DNA of 64,000 bases from CAXBBB01 sp963793245 (GCA_963793245.1 CAWBZG010000001.1:117736-181735), one strand, 5' to 3'; numbered from the stretch's first letter, positions 1-9,696 are shown. A program made the numbers and translations. The notes: generated by a model from the letters alone, not told the origin.

Positions 1-2
1 AG

Positions 3-2561
3 TGCGACAGGGAGATGGATGCGTCACGCACTGCGTATGCCGAGGCAACCGAGTCCGGCGCGACTCCTGCTCAGACTCAGAGAGCGGATGTCATTTTCGC
101 TCGACTCATCGCGTGCGCTGCGACCTCAGACCCTGCGATGGCGGCGCGGGTGTACCGCTGGCGACTGTACCTGTGGCACCAGTTGGGCGGCACCTCTCGA
201 GTGTCTTCGCTTTCAGCCGATTACTTGAATCGGTTTGGCCCTGACGTGAGCCTGGTGGGGTTTGCCTACGTCGCCGAGTTGAGGAGCAATGCCCTCGTCA
301 CAGCAGGCCGCGCGCCGGACGCTCTCGAGTCGATCTATGCAACCCTCGAACAGTTGCCCGACTCGGCCCATGCCTTCCGCGCCGACCTGCTGACCCGTCT
401 GGGACGAACGTACAGCTTCGTCAGCGAATTCGACCGAAGCCTGGACATCCACGAGGAGACGATTTCCTACGTGCGCCGCTCGCTCCCTCCCACCGAGGCC
501 GACTTGCGCATTGCACACATCGAAGCGCTGATCGCGGATGCACTCCTGATCCAGTACTCGGCCACGGATCAACCCGAAAAGGCATCGCTGCGTCGTGCGC
601 GCCGACACGCCCTGCGTGCGCTCCGATATTCTAGCCAACACTCCACGAATGCCAATCACGCGTTCTATCTACTCACATACGGCGAAGTCCTCTCTCACCT
701 GAGAGATGTCGCCCCCGCTGACAGCGCTCTATCGGCTGCGGTCCGTATCGCGGAGAGCAAGAACGAAGCATCGCTCGCGCGCTCGGCCCGGTACAAACTT
801 GGGCGTCACGCCTTGTCTACAGGCCGGTACGATCTGGCCGAGCGCGAGTTGATGGCAGCCTATGCAAGCAAAACGCTCCAGCCCGATCACACCGTCCGCC
901 GCCACATCGCGACGGATATCGGACTGTTGCATGAGCGATTGGGGGATCCGATGAGAGCGCGGACGTGGTACAACGAGGCCATCGGGTTGTCCGAGCGATT
1001 CGGAGGCCAGGTCGACGCCTTTCAGTGGTCCGCGTCTTCGCTGAGTGGGTGGCAGATGCCCTATCGCGGCCTGTCACGGATCGCGCTCCAGTCGGGTGAT
1101 GTCGAAGAGGCGCTGCGCAGCATCGACCTGGCCCAAGCACGCAACTTGCGGACGATGCAGCAACAACTGCAGACGGCGTCGGCGCGAACGGGCGAGCGAG
1201 CTGCTGAACTGGACAGCCTGACGAGCCAACTCGAAGTGTTACGTACGACTCAGCGATCGGCGTGGATGTACGGATCAGGCGCGTCGTTTCCCAACCACAC
1301 CGACGCCGAGATCGTACAGACACAGCGCGCAATCATGCGCGTCGTGGGCGACCCGAGTGGCCCAGAACCGCTGAAGCTGAGTCAGGTACAGCAAGCCCTC
1401 GCCGACCGCGAAGCCGCCGCGATTGTCTACTTCGCGGACCGCCTCGACCCGCTCTACGCTGACACCCTTTCGCTCTGGGCTATCGTCGTTCAGCCTACAT
1501 CGCTTACCGCCCACCGCCTGCCGACGACAGCAGAGTCAGTCGTGAGCCACTTGCTTAGCGTAAGCCCGATATTCGCCGACCCGGACGCACCCGCAGATCT
1601 CAACGCGCAGGCGTTCAGCCTCAACGAACTGCACGCTCTATACGTTGGCCTTATCGCTCCGTTTGCCGACGAGTTACGTAATGCCCGCTCGCTCGTCGTC
1701 ATCCCTGACGGCCCGCTCCACGCCGTCCCTTTCGCCGCGCTCCCTGTCGCGCCTCCGTCCGGTTTCGGATACCGTGATGCCGAATACCTCTCCGACTCGT
1801 TCGCGTTGACGCACGACCTAACGCTCGCGCTCCCCACCTATGCGGCAACCAGATCGAGACGTGGGGCGCTCGTCGTCGGAGTCTCGGGATTCGAAGGAAG
1901 CGGATTGCCTGACCTGCCCGGTGTTTCACGTGAAATAAAATCCGTCCGTGCCCATCTGCGAGGGTCTGACGTGTTGATGGACGACGACGCGACTCCATCG
2001 GCCATTCGAGGCGCCGCGCCAGGCCACTCTATCCTCCACCTCGCGACCCACACGATCGTCAGCGCGGCATCGCCACTGTACCACCGATTTTTGTTGCGCG
2101 AAGGTGAGCGCGTGGCCCCTCTCCACCTATACGAAATCGAGCGGCTTCATCTCGACACCGAACTCGTCGTCCTCTCGTCGTGCGCGTCGGGGCAAGGGCA
2201 CTATCGAACAGGCGAGGGACTGATGAGTCTTCAATACGCCTTTCGCGGCATCGGCGCCAAGAGCACGCTGTCTAACTTGTGGAACGCCGACGACGATGTT
2301 ACCGCCGATCTGATGGCGCACTTTTACGATGCCCTGTCCGATGGCATTCCGCGTGACCGAGCACTACAACTCGCCCAACAGCGCATTCGCCGAGACAATC
2401 CCGACGCATCGCCGTACCTGTGGGCCGCGTCCATTTTGAGCGGACACTCTACCGCCCTCGCCCTGCCCACGAGCCGACTGCCGTGGTACTTAGGCGGCGG
2501 CGTATTTGCTCTCCTCTTCCTCTCCCTTCTCTACTTCCGACGCCGACATGCCACAACCTGA
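3..2561 (+). CDS. TPR-CHAT domain protein (caspase-like peptidase), 5' end missing
   Basis: The reading frame is open to the window edge. The first ATG is at 15, but no signal peptide or start context is seen there, so the N-terminus is probably cut off. The N-terminal half is alpha-helical and TPR-like. The C-terminal part is a CHAT domain: the catalytic His lies in ILHLATHT and the catalytic Cys in LSSCASGQG, followed by the typical GAKSTLSNLW strand. The last about 25 residues are a membrane helix (WYLGGGVFALLFLSLLYF) ending in basic RRR, so the protein is membrane-anchored by its tail. CHAT proteases are caspase relatives; substrates are usually unknown. The end overlaps murQ by 14 bases, which implies co-translation. 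Confidence 0.88.
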   Translation, partial: CDREMDASRTAYAEATESGATPAQTQRADVIFARLIACAATSDPAMAARVYRWRLYLWHQLGGTSRVSSLSADYLNRFGPDVSLVGFAYVAELRSNALVTAGRAPDALESIYATLEQLPDSAHAFRADLLTRLGRTYSFVSEFDRSLDIHEETISYVRRSLPPTEADLRIAHIEALIADALLIQYSATDQPEKASLRRARRHALRALRYSSQHSTNANHAFYLLTYGEVLSHLRDVAPADSALSAAVRIAESKNEASLARSARYKLGRHALSTGRYDLAERELMAAYASKTLQPDHTVRRHIATDIGLLHERLGDPMRARTWYNEAIGLSERFGGQVDAFQWSASSLSGWQMPYRGLSRIALQSGDVEEALRSIDLAQARNLRTMQQQLQTASARTGERAAELDSLTSQLEVLRTTQRSAWMYGSGASFPNHTDAEIVQTQRAIMRVVGDPSGPEPLKLSQVQQALADREAAAIVYFADRLDPLYADTLSLWAIVVQPTSLTAHRLPTTAESVVSHLLSVSPIFADPDAPADLNAQAFSLNELHALYVGLIAPFADELRNARSLVVIPDGPLHAVPFAALPVAPPSGFGYRDAEYLSDSFALTHDLTLALPTYAATRSRRGALVVGVSGFEGSGLPDLPGVSREIKSVRAHLRGSDVLMDDDATPSAIRGAAPGHSILHLATHTIVSAASPLYHRFLLREGERVAPLHLYEIERLHLDTELVVLSSCASGQGHYRTGEGLMSLQYAFRGIGAKSTLSNLWNADDDVTADLMAHFYDALSDGIPRDRALQLAQQRIRRDNPDASPYLWAASILSGHSTALALPTSRLPWYLGGGVFALLFLSLLYFRRRHATT

Positions 2562-3462
2562 ACTCTTCGACGAAATACAGCGTCTCGCCACCGAGCAGCG
2601 CAACCCACGCTCCATGCAGTTGGGCACATCGTCTGTCCGCGAGATCCTCGAGATCATCAACACGGAAGATCACCTGGTGCCCATCGCCGTCCGGGGTGAG
2701 ATACCCTACATCGAGCAGGTCGTCGAAGCGGTCGTCCACGCATTCAAGAATGGAGGCCGCCTGATCTATTGCGGTGCTGGAACGAGTGGGCGCCTGGGCG
2801 TCGTCGATGCAAGCGAGTGCCCACCGACGTTCGGTAGCGATCCGCACCTGGTTGAAGGCCTGATAGCGGGCGGACTCGACGCCATGTTTGCAGCCAAAGA
2901 AGGCGCCGAAGACTACGAGTCGAACGGAGCCGATGCGCTGCGCGAAGCCGGTGCGACCGAAAAAGACGTGATCGTAGGCATCGCCGCGAGCCGCCGGACG
3001 CCTTACGTCGTCGGAGCGATCAAGTACGCAAACGAGATAGGCGCGACGAGCGTGCTGCTCACGTGCAATCCGCGCAGCAGCATCGACCAGCCTGTCGACA
3101 TCGCGATTTGCCCAGTCGTCGGGCCAGAGGTCGTCATGGGATCGACGCGGATGAAGAGCGGAACGGCGCAGAAACTTGTCCTCAACATGATCACGACAGC
3201 TGCATTCGTGCGGATGGGCAAGGTCTACGAAAACATGATGGTCGACTTGCAGATGACGAACAAGAAACTCGTCGAGCGCAGCCGCAAGATTGTGATGGTC
3301 GCCACTGGCCTCGACTACGACGCTGCCACCGAAGCACTCAACGCTGCTGACGGGCACGTCAAAACGGCTCTCGTCATGGCGCTCACGGGTTCAACGCGCC
3401 AGGAAGCCGCGACACGCATTGAGGAAGCAAACGGATTTGTCAGCCACGCCGTAACGCAATGA
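2548..3462 (+). CDS. murQ: N-acetylmuramic acid 6-phosphate etherase
   Basis: A 304-residue protein, the usual MurQ length. MurQ cleaves the lactyl ether of MurNAc-6-P to give GlcNAc-6-P and D-lactate during cell-wall recycling. Family features seen are the SIS-domain stretch GGRLIYCGAGTSGRLGVVDA followed by SECPPTFG, and GSTRMKSGTAQKLVLNMITT. The start at 2548 (MPQPELFDEI) was chosen over an in-frame one at 2506 because MurQ proteins begin just before this point. It overlaps the CHAT gene by 14 bases and the next gene by 4 (ATGA), so the three form a tight operon. A partner kinase such as anmK is not in the window. Confidence 0.95.
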   Translation: MPQPELFDEIQRLATEQRNPRSMQLGTSSVREILEIINTEDHLVPIAVRGEIPYIEQVVEAVVHAFKNGGRLIYCGAGTSGRLGVVDASECPPTFGSDPHLVEGLIAGGLDAMFAAKEGAEDYESNGADALREAGATEKDVIVGIAASRRTPYVVGAIKYANEIGATSVLLTCNPRSSIDQPVDIAICPVVGPEVVMGSTRMKSGTAQKLVLNMITTAAFVRMGKVYENMMVDLQMTNKKLVERSRKIVMVATGLDYDAATEALNAADGHVKTALVMALTGSTRQEAATRIEEANGFVSHAVTQ

Positions 3463-3941
3463 AGCCAGTGATACTCATGGTCGCGGCCTTGATGACGCTC
3501 GCCGGATGCGCCTCGACCGCCAGTGTTCGACCCGGAGTCGAAACCGACACGAGCGGTCCGGGCTGGGATTTCTCTGCCGTTTACGATGGGTGGATCTACA
3601 TCCCGTCTGACGCGCACGAAGTATCGCAAAAGCAAGAGGAGGCTACCGATCCTATGTGGAGATACGTCGCGCGCGAGCGCTTGACGAACCCAACGCACAA
3701 AGGACTCGAGTTGGTCAGCCGGTCCATGAACGGCTTCACCTGCCCCGTCACCGGACGTGTCCTGGTTGCGTTTTTAGTATCGCCAACCGGCGATATAATC
3801 GATCCGAGAGCAGCAGGTCGCATTCATCCTGCATGTGATGCGCAGGCCGTCAGAGCAATACACGCCATGTCGTTCACGCCTGCTGTTCTCGATGGGGAAC
3901 AGGTGGCTACGATGATGACTCTGCCTATCAATTTCCGTTAG
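3459..3941 (+). CDS. Lipoprotein with TonB C-terminal-like domain
   Basis: A 160-residue protein with a signal peptide and lipobox (MTLAGCAS, Cys at about 16). The C-terminal 65 residues (CPVTGRVLVAFLVSPTGDII, then RAIHAMSFTPA) have the TonB C-terminal fold pattern: V-x-V-x-F-x-V then G-x-I then a late MxFxPA. That domain in isolation, without a proline-rich spanning region, is common in Bacteroidota lipoproteins of unknown role. The ATGA overlap with murQ suggests a cell-envelope function, but no specific role can be assigned. Confidence 0.7.
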   Translation: MKPVILMVAALMTLAGCASTASVRPGVETDTSGPGWDFSAVYDGWIYIPSDAHEVSQKQEEATDPMWRYVARERLTNPTHKGLELVSRSMNGFTCPVTGRVLVAFLVSPTGDIIDPRAAGRIHPACDAQAVRAIHAMSFTPAVLDGEQVATMMTLPINFR

Positions 3942-4164
3942 TCTGAACTGGAGGGGTACGCGTGATAGGATGCTGTCGGCAACGTCGGTGTGGCGCAGAT
4001 CTTCAACTTCGAACTGTTGGCCTTGATGATCGAGGCGGCGTGGATAGCGAAAAGCGTGTTCGGCGTGATTCGGGCGATAGGACAATGCAAAGGCGTAGTG
4101 GGTCGAGCCGAGACAGACGAAGCGTGAAAAGCACGGCAGCGGCGAGCCTCTGAGCAGATTGGAC

Positions 4165-4178
4165 GTTGCACGTGCAAC
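4165..4178. promoter_or_regulatory. Perfect 14-bp palindrome upstream of mfd
   Basis: GTTGCACGTGCAAC reads the same on both strands. It lies 26 bases before the preferred GTG start of mfd, in a 262-base gap otherwise without a convincing gene (3942-4203). It may be an operator; the binding protein is unknown. If mfd started at the in-frame TTG at 4159 the palindrome would be coding, which is one reason to prefer 4204. Confidence 0.35.
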
Positions 4179-4203
4179 AACTCCAGACCGAAAACGCCGC
4201 TCC

Positions 4204-7200
4204 GTGAACCTAGCCGAAGCCTACCGCCGCATTGTCTCCTCGCCTCCGTTCGAGCGACTGACGCAAGCGTTCGACGCCGAACTGCCGATCCTGCGCGTCC
4301 AAGGTGCATCCGGTTCGTCGCCCGCATTTGCGCTGACGTACCTGGCGCAGAACGCACCCCTGATCGTCGCTGTGACGCCAGACGAAGACGCCGCGCTGTA
4401 CCTCGTCGGCGACCTGGAGCAGTTGGCATTCGAGAACGTCCAGGTGCTTCGGCTGCCGCCATCGGGACGCAAGCCGTATGACGACGAGCAGTTGGGCGAC
4501 GTGAAGCCGCTCGTCCAACGGTCTGAAGTGCTGCAGCAATTGGAAGACGGATTCCGAGGTATCCTCGTCGTGAGCGCCCAGGCGCTGAGTGAACAGGTCG
4601 CCGAGCGGCGCGCGGTCCGGGATGAGGCGACGCGCGTTGCATTAGGTGATGTGCTCGACGTTGCGGCGTTTCTCGAACGGCTGTCAAACCAAGGCTTCAA
4701 GCGTACCGAGTTTGTTCAGGCGCCGGGCGAGATGGCCGTCCGTGGTGGACTGATCGATGTGTTTCCCTACGCTGGAGACTACCCAATTCGCATCGAACTG
4801 TTTGGCGACGACATCGACTCGATCCGCGAGTTCGACCCATCGACGCAGCGGAGCGTGAGCAAGCTGAACGCTGCCCGCTTGCTACCCAACCTCGACTTGC
4901 GGCAGGCGGGTGGTCCGTCGGCGGCGCTGTTCGACTATCTGCCTGACGGCGCACGGCTGGTCACGTTTGACGAACCCCGGACCGTCGATGCAGCCGGAGC
5001 CTACTTCGTGGCTGCGCAGAAAGCGTTTGCCGAGTTGGACGACGAACGCGCTCAGCAATCGCCTCCCCCCGACCGCCTTTACTTACCCGAGGAGGCCATC
5101 CAAGCCGCGTTCGAAAGCCGATCCCGCGTGCAGTTCGGCATCACGGGAGCCGGAGCCAACGAGAGCGTCAGCCTGGGCGCGACGCCGCAACCTGCGTTCA
5201 ACGCCCAACTCAAACCGCTGCGCGACGACCTCGAAGCCAAGCACAGCGCAGGCATCGACACGACGATTCTGTGCGACACGGCGGGGCAACGCAGCCGCCT
5301 AGCCGACCTGCTCGAACGCGACCTCGACAAAGGCCACGCCGATCTGCAAAATGCGAGCGTCCACGAGGGCTTTGTCTACGAACCGGCTGGCCTGGCGCTG
5401 TACACCGACCACCAGATTTTCAACCGCTACCACCGCCCGACCTCGCGCGGAAGCAAGCGCAAGGTGGGCGGCCTGAGCCTGCGCGATCTGCAAAACTTGG
5501 AGCCGGGCGACTTCGTGGTTCACATGGACTACGGCATCGGCAAGTTCGCGGGGATGGAGACAATAACCGTGCGTGAGAAGCAGCAGGAGGCGATTCGGCT
5601 GCTCTTCCAGGGCGGCGACAAGCTGTACGTCAACGTCAACAGCTTGCACAAACTGAGCAAGTTCAGCGGGCAGGAAGGCCACCAACCGGCTCTGACCAAA
5701 TTGGGCAGCGGCGCGTGGGAGCGGAGCAAAGCCAAAACAAAGAAGCGCGTCAAGGACATCGCGCGCGACCTCATCGCCCTGTACGCTGAACGCGTCGCAA
5801 GCAAAGGCCACGCGTTTCCGCCGGACAGTTTGTGGCAACGCGAAATGGAGGCAGCGTTCGAGTACGAAGACACGCCCGACCAGGCCGACGCTGCCGATGC
5901 GGTCAAGGACGACATGGAGAAGACGGTCCCGATGGACCGCCTCGTCTGCGGTGACGTGGGGTTTGGCAAGACCGAAGTCGCCATCCGAGCGGCGTTCAAA
6001 GCGGTGCAGGATGGCAAGCAAGTCGCCGTTCTGGTACCGACCACGATTCTCGCGCAGCAGCACTACGAGACGTTCGTCGAGCGGCTCAAAAACTACCCCG
6101 TCCGCATCGAAGTCATCTCGCGATTCCGCACAACAGGGCAGGCCGGGCAGGTACTCGCCGCTGCGAAATCGGGCGAAGTCGACATCCTGATCGGGACGCA
6201 CCGCATTGTCAGCAAAGATGTCGATTTCAAAGATCTGGGACTGCTGGTGATCGACGAGGAGCAGCGCTTTGGCGTCGCTGTCAAAGAGAAGTTGCGCAAG
6301 CTGAGAGCATCCGTCGACACGCTGACGCTGACGGCCACACCGATCCCGCGCACGTTGCAGTTCAGCCTGATGGGAGCGCGCGACCTGTCCGTCATTCGGA
6401 CGCCGCCGCCCAATCGCCAGCCCATCGTGACCGAGATCCATACGTTCGATCAGCGGCTGATCCGAGATGCAATCCTACACGAGACGAGCCGAGGCGGACA
6501 GGTGTTTTTCGTCCACAACCGCGTGCAGAACATCGAAGAGATGGCGACGCTCGTTCGGGCGATTGCCCCGGGTGTGCGCGTTCGCGTCGGACATGGGCAG
6601 ATGACGGGCACCGAATTGGAGAGCGTGATGCACGACTTCAAGGACCGCAAATTCGACGTGCTGGTGTCGACCACCATCGTTGAGAGCGGTGTAGACATTC
6701 CGAACGCCAACACCATGATCTTGAACAACGCGCAACGCTTCGGGCTGGGCGCGATGCACCAACTGCGCGGGCGTGTCGGGCGGAGCGGGCGCAAAGCGTA
6801 TTGCTACCTACTCGTCCCCAGCGTCGCCGCACTGACGCGAGAGGCTAAGCAGCGGCTTCAGGCTGTCGAGGAATACGCCGAGTTGGGCAGCGGCTTCAAC
6901 ATCGCCATGCGCGACCTCGACATACGCGGCGCGGGTAACATGCTCGGAGCCGAGCAGAGCGGTTTCGTCGGCGAACTGGGCTTCGAAGCCTATCAGCGGA
7001 TCTTAGAGGAAGCCGTCCAGGAGTTACGACACGACGAGTTCGGCAGCCTGTTCGAGGGCGCCCCTCCCCCGCGCGCCGCCGAAACGACGCTCGACATCGA
7101 AGAGGACGCGCTGATTCCACACGACTACGTCGCCAACAGCGTCGAGCGGCTGAACCTCTACCGCCGCATCGCCGACGCCAACGAGCCGTCTGAACTGGCC

Positions 7201-7560
7201 GAACTGCGTGATGAACTGGGCGACCGATTCGGGACGGTGCCGACAGAAGTCGACCATCTGATCGTCGGAGCCGAGTTGCGGCTGATCGCCCAGTCGCTAC
7301 GACTCGCACGAGTTCAGTTCAAAAACCAGCGCCTGTTCTTGGAGACGCCCAAGCCGGAAGACGATCCGTTTTTCTACGACCACACGTTCCAGGCTTTCCT
7401 TGGGCAATGCGAGTCGATGAAGCGACGCTACGTGCTCAAGGACTCCAACCGCAAACTCCGAGTCATCATTCAGGACGTGCGGACGCTCGACGCGGCACTC
7501 GACGTGATGCGGCATCTAGGAAAGGTAGCGGCAGCGCCGATCCCAGAGCCTGCGATTTGA
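4204..7560 (+). CDS. mfd: Transcription-repair coupling factor
   Basis: About 1118 residues (E. coli Mfd 1148). Mfd displaces RNA polymerase stalled at DNA lesions and recruits UvrA. In order: a UvrB-like N-terminal module; the RNA-polymerase-interacting CarD/RID domain near residue 436 (GDFVVHMDYGIGKFAGME); an SF2 translocase with Walker A GDVGFGKTEVA near 583, DEEQRFG near 684 and TATPIPRTLQ near 710; the relay/TRG segment LRGRVGRSGRKAYCYLL; and a C-terminal TRCF domain. The start is uncertain: GTG at 4204 (VNLAEAYRRI) fits the family better than TTG at 4159. No strong ribosome binding site is seen at either. It appears monocistronic. Confidence 0.95.
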   Translation: MNLAEAYRRIVSSPPFERLTQAFDAELPILRVQGASGSSPAFALTYLAQNAPLIVAVTPDEDAALYLVGDLEQLAFENVQVLRLPPSGRKPYDDEQLGDVKPLVQRSEVLQQLEDGFRGILVVSAQALSEQVAERRAVRDEATRVALGDVLDVAAFLERLSNQGFKRTEFVQAPGEMAVRGGLIDVFPYAGDYPIRIELFGDDIDSIREFDPSTQRSVSKLNAARLLPNLDLRQAGGPSAALFDYLPDGARLVTFDEPRTVDAAGAYFVAAQKAFAELDDERAQQSPPPDRLYLPEEAIQAAFESRSRVQFGITGAGANESVSLGATPQPAFNAQLKPLRDDLEAKHSAGIDTTILCDTAGQRSRLADLLERDLDKGHADLQNASVHEGFVYEPAGLALYTDHQIFNRYHRPTSRGSKRKVGGLSLRDLQNLEPGDFVVHMDYGIGKFAGMETITVREKQQEAIRLLFQGGDKLYVNVNSLHKLSKFSGQEGHQPALTKLGSGAWERSKAKTKKRVKDIARDLIALYAERVASKGHAFPPDSLWQREMEAAFEYEDTPDQADAADAVKDDMEKTVPMDRLVCGDVGFGKTEVAIRAAFKAVQDGKQVAVLVPTTILAQQHYETFVERLKNYPVRIEVISRFRTTGQAGQVLAAAKSGEVDILIGTHRIVSKDVDFKDLGLLVIDEEQRFGVAVKEKLRKLRASVDTLTLTATPIPRTLQFSLMGARDLSVIRTPPPNRQPIVTEIHTFDQRLIRDAILHETSRGGQVFFVHNRVQNIEEMATLVRAIAPGVRVRVGHGQMTGTELESVMHDFKDRKFDVLVSTTIVESGVDIPNANTMILNNAQRFGLGAMHQLRGRVGRSGRKAYCYLLVPSVAALTREAKQRLQAVEEYAELGSGFNIAMRDLDIRGAGNMLGAEQSGFVGELGFEAYQRILEEAVQELRHDEFGSLFEGAPPPRAAETTLDIEEDALIPHDYVANSVERLNLYRRIADANEPSELAELRDELGDRFGTVPTEVDHLIVGAELRLIAQSLRLARVQFKNQRLFLETPKPEDDPFFYDHTFQAFLGQCESMKRRYVLKDSNRKLRVIIQDVRTLDAALDVMRHLGKVAAAPIPEPAI

Positions 7561-7648
7561 GTCCCTTGGAGCGACGCCAGAGAAAATGCATCTCCAAGAC
7601 TCACTGACGTTATACCGATTCCGAGATTTAGCATTGCGTTTGCAAAAC

Positions 7649-7776
7649 CGTCATCCTGAGCCTGTCAGCCTGCCATGAGCGCAGTCGGAGGAAAGGATCT
7701 CGGTCCGTTGCCATCAGAGTATGGGGATCCCCGGATCAAGTTCGGGGCAGGCTCTTCGACTTCGCTCAGGATGACG
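7649..7776. repeat. Intergenic inverted-repeat element (CGTCATCCTGAGC family)
   Basis: In the 411-base gap between mfd and the WYL gene. Perfect 13-base arms CGTCATCCTGAGC (7649-7661) and GCTCAGGATGACG (7764-7776) enclose about 100 bases that include the inner palindrome-like stretch GGGGATCCCC. Any reading frame here is a by-product of the repeat. The remaining sequence to 7971 shows no gene. Sequences of this kind are dispersed intergenic repeats in many genomes; mobility is not evident. Confidence 0.65.
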
Positions 7777-7971
7777 AACAAGGAACGCTCCAGCATTCCT
7801 CGGACAGTATCACACATACAATCAGACATCATAAGGGGCGCCAAAATATGCCTCTCAGGTTGGCGTATAACCGCCGATCTCGGCTTCACCCAAGTCTGTC
7901 CTCGCCTATTGAGCATCACCCTTTCTACGGCCACCAGAACCAAAACAGCGCGCACAAGGCAAGTGAGCCTA

Positions 7972-8943
7972 CTATTTGTAAACCGCAAGTAGCTCCGAGG
8001 CCAAGTCACACACTTTTTGACGCAACTCAGAAGGTTCAATGACCTCGGCGTTCCCGCCGTAGCGAAGCAGCCACCGAGCGACATAACCTAGATTCTCGAA
8101 GTAGAACGTCGCCTCGATTTGATCTCCCACTTCGCGCTCTTCTTCGACGGTTGCCGGGATGCTGCGACGCGCCCACCGATAGGCCTTCGGCTCGAAGCGA
8201 ACGACGATCCGATGATTGTCCATGCTCTGCCCTCGCTCTTCCAGATGTTCGCGCAGGTCGAACCCCTCTGGCACTTCGAACTGCTCCGACAGCACGCGCA
8301 TCCACCGGATGTTGTCGAGCCGGAAATTGCGGATGTCCTTGCGCTTGTGATCGAACGCGATCAGATTCCAGTGGTCCGAGTAGTAGACCAGTCCGAGCGG
8401 GTCGACGGTGCGGCGCGTGACCTCGTCCCGACTCGCCACGTAATACTCCATAATCGTCGACCGGCGACGCGCGACTGCTTCGGATAGATCGTACCACCGC
8501 CCTTCCTCGTCGCTTGGCCCAGCGTTAGCAAGCAGGTAGGGGTCGATGACCGTACTCGTGCGCAGCCGCTCGACATAGCGTGCAATCTCGCCCGGCAGTA
8601 CGTGCTGGATCTTGAGTGCTACTTGGTCGGCATCTTCGCGCAGCGATACGTCCGGTTGGAGCTTCATGAACTCGGCCCCGATGAGCAGCGTCGCCGCCTC
8701 GCGCGCCGTAATCATCAGCGGCGGAAGCTGATAGCCTTCGAGGATCTCGTATCCACCTCCATCGGCGTACGTCAACGGAACGCCCGACTCACTGAGCGCA
8801 CGCAAGTCGCGAAAAATCGTGCGTCGGCTGACACCGAAGTGCTCAGACAGATCGCGCGAACTCATGCTGGGCCGCGTTTGGAGCAGGAGCACGAGCGCGA
8901 ACAAACGTTCGGTGCGGTTCAGGGCGCGGTCGGCATTGGCCAT
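7972..8943 (-). CDS. WYL-domain transcriptional regulator (YafY/DeoR-like HTH)
   Basis: 323 residues. An N-terminal HTH_11-type winged helix (residues about 10-65, with SSRDLSEHFGVSRRTIFRDL) is followed by a WYL domain containing DPLGLVYYSDHWNLIAFD and, near the end, a WYL C-terminal extension (GYVARWLLRYGGNAEVIEP). Such proteins are ligand-sensing DNA-binding regulators, several linked to DNA damage or phage defence. It is transcribed towards a repeat-filled gap and away from rsmG; no target gene is evident. The start at 8943 leaves 10 residues before the HTH, normal for the family. Confidence 0.88.
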   Translation of the reverse strand: MANADRALNRTERLFALVLLLQTRPSMSSRDLSEHFGVSRRTIFRDLRALSESGVPLTYADGGGYEILEGYQLPPLMITAREAATLLIGAEFMKLQPDVSLREDADQVALKIQHVLPGEIARYVERLRTSTVIDPYLLANAGPSDEEGRWYDLSEAVARRRSTIMEYYVASRDEVTRRTVDPLGLVYYSDHWNLIAFDHKRKDIRNFRLDNIRWMRVLSEQFEVPEGFDLREHLEERGQSMDNHRIVVRFEPKAYRWARRSIPATVEEEREVGDQIEATFYFENLGYVARWLLRYGGNAEVIEPSELRQKVCDLASELLAVYK

Positions 8944-9038
8944 CGAGGTAAAATCAGAAGCTGGAAGAGCATGGTGGCGCGATGGTGGTGATGGACGATA
9001 CGCCCGAAAGCGAAAGGTTTTCCGCCGTCACGGGCGTA

Positions 9039-9692
9039 TCACATCGCAGCAACCGGCCAGACAGCGACAGCGCATTTGTCGCGCGCCCAGGGCGTGTTGA
9101 GGCGAAGCGACGTTTGCTCGACTTCGAGATCGGGGAATGCGCTATGGAGATCGGCGATCTCGCTCGTCAGATCGCCCCCTTTGAGGCACCGCAGCATCCG
9201 AGTGGCGTCTCCGGCATCGGGTTGGGCGACGTGCCATCGCCAGAGCGCTTCGAGCGGAGCCGTCGCACGCGATACCGATGACGTACGCTGAATCCGCGCC
9301 TCTTCCGCCCGAGTATGGATCGCGGTCGCGTTGCCGACGCCCAACTCACGCGCAAACCGGCGAACGCTCATCACCTTCTTCTCGACCGAGTCGACGCCGA
9401 CGAACTGCGCGCCCGGAAACGCGACGGCGAGGGGAATCAGCGGTAACCCGCCTCCCGTCCCCCAATCGACGACGACCGATCCATCTGCAACGGGCCAGCG
9501 CGCCAGTTCGAGGCAGTGCAGAATGTGGCGCTCCTCGACGGCGTCGAGGTCGGTTCGAGCGATCAGGTTGTGCCGCGCGTTGGTGTCGCGGAGCAAATCG
9601 GCATATGCGGCGAGCGTATGGATGGCGGCACTCGGCAAGTCGAGGTCCAGCACGCTGAGGCCGCGTCGTAGAACGGAAATAGGATCAGTCAT
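9039..9692 (-). CDS. rsmG: 16S rRNA (guanine527-N7)-methyltransferase
   Basis: 217 residues from the start at MTDPISVLRR. RsmG (GidB) methylates G527 of 16S rRNA with SAM. Motifs are DLLRDTNARHNLIARTDLDAV, HILHCLELARW, and the SAM-binding loop VVDWGTGGGLPLIPLAVAFP. An upstream in-frame ATG at 9743 was rejected because the 17 extra residues are not family-like and a TATTTTG -10-like box lies only 4 bases before the chosen ATG (complement of 9697-9703). Neighbouring mnmG on the same strand preserves the classical gid gene association, though a lipoprotein gene on the other strand separates them. Confidence 0.92.
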   Translation of the reverse strand: MTDPISVLRRGLSVLDLDLPSAAIHTLAAYADLLRDTNARHNLIARTDLDAVEERHILHCLELARWPVADGSVVVDWGTGGGLPLIPLAVAFPGAQFVGVDSVEKKVMSVRRFARELGVGNATAIHTRAEEARIQRTSSVSRATAPLEALWRWHVAQPDAGDATRMLRCLKGGDLTSEIADLHSAFPDLEVEQTSLRLNTPWARDKCAVAVWPVAAM

Positions 9693-9696
9693 AGGG

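Noticed and set aside
3938..4687. Minus-strand frame across the lipoprotein-mfd gap
   Set aside because: Arginine-rich shadow that runs deep into mfd; no motif.
5299..6441. Long open frame (380 codons) on the minus strand opposite mfd
   Set aside because: Shadow of mfd caused by GC-rich codon bias; the mfd frame carries all helicase motifs.
7675..7992. 105-codon frame in the mfd-WYL gap
   Set aside because: It translates a dispersed repeat and has no protein-like composition.
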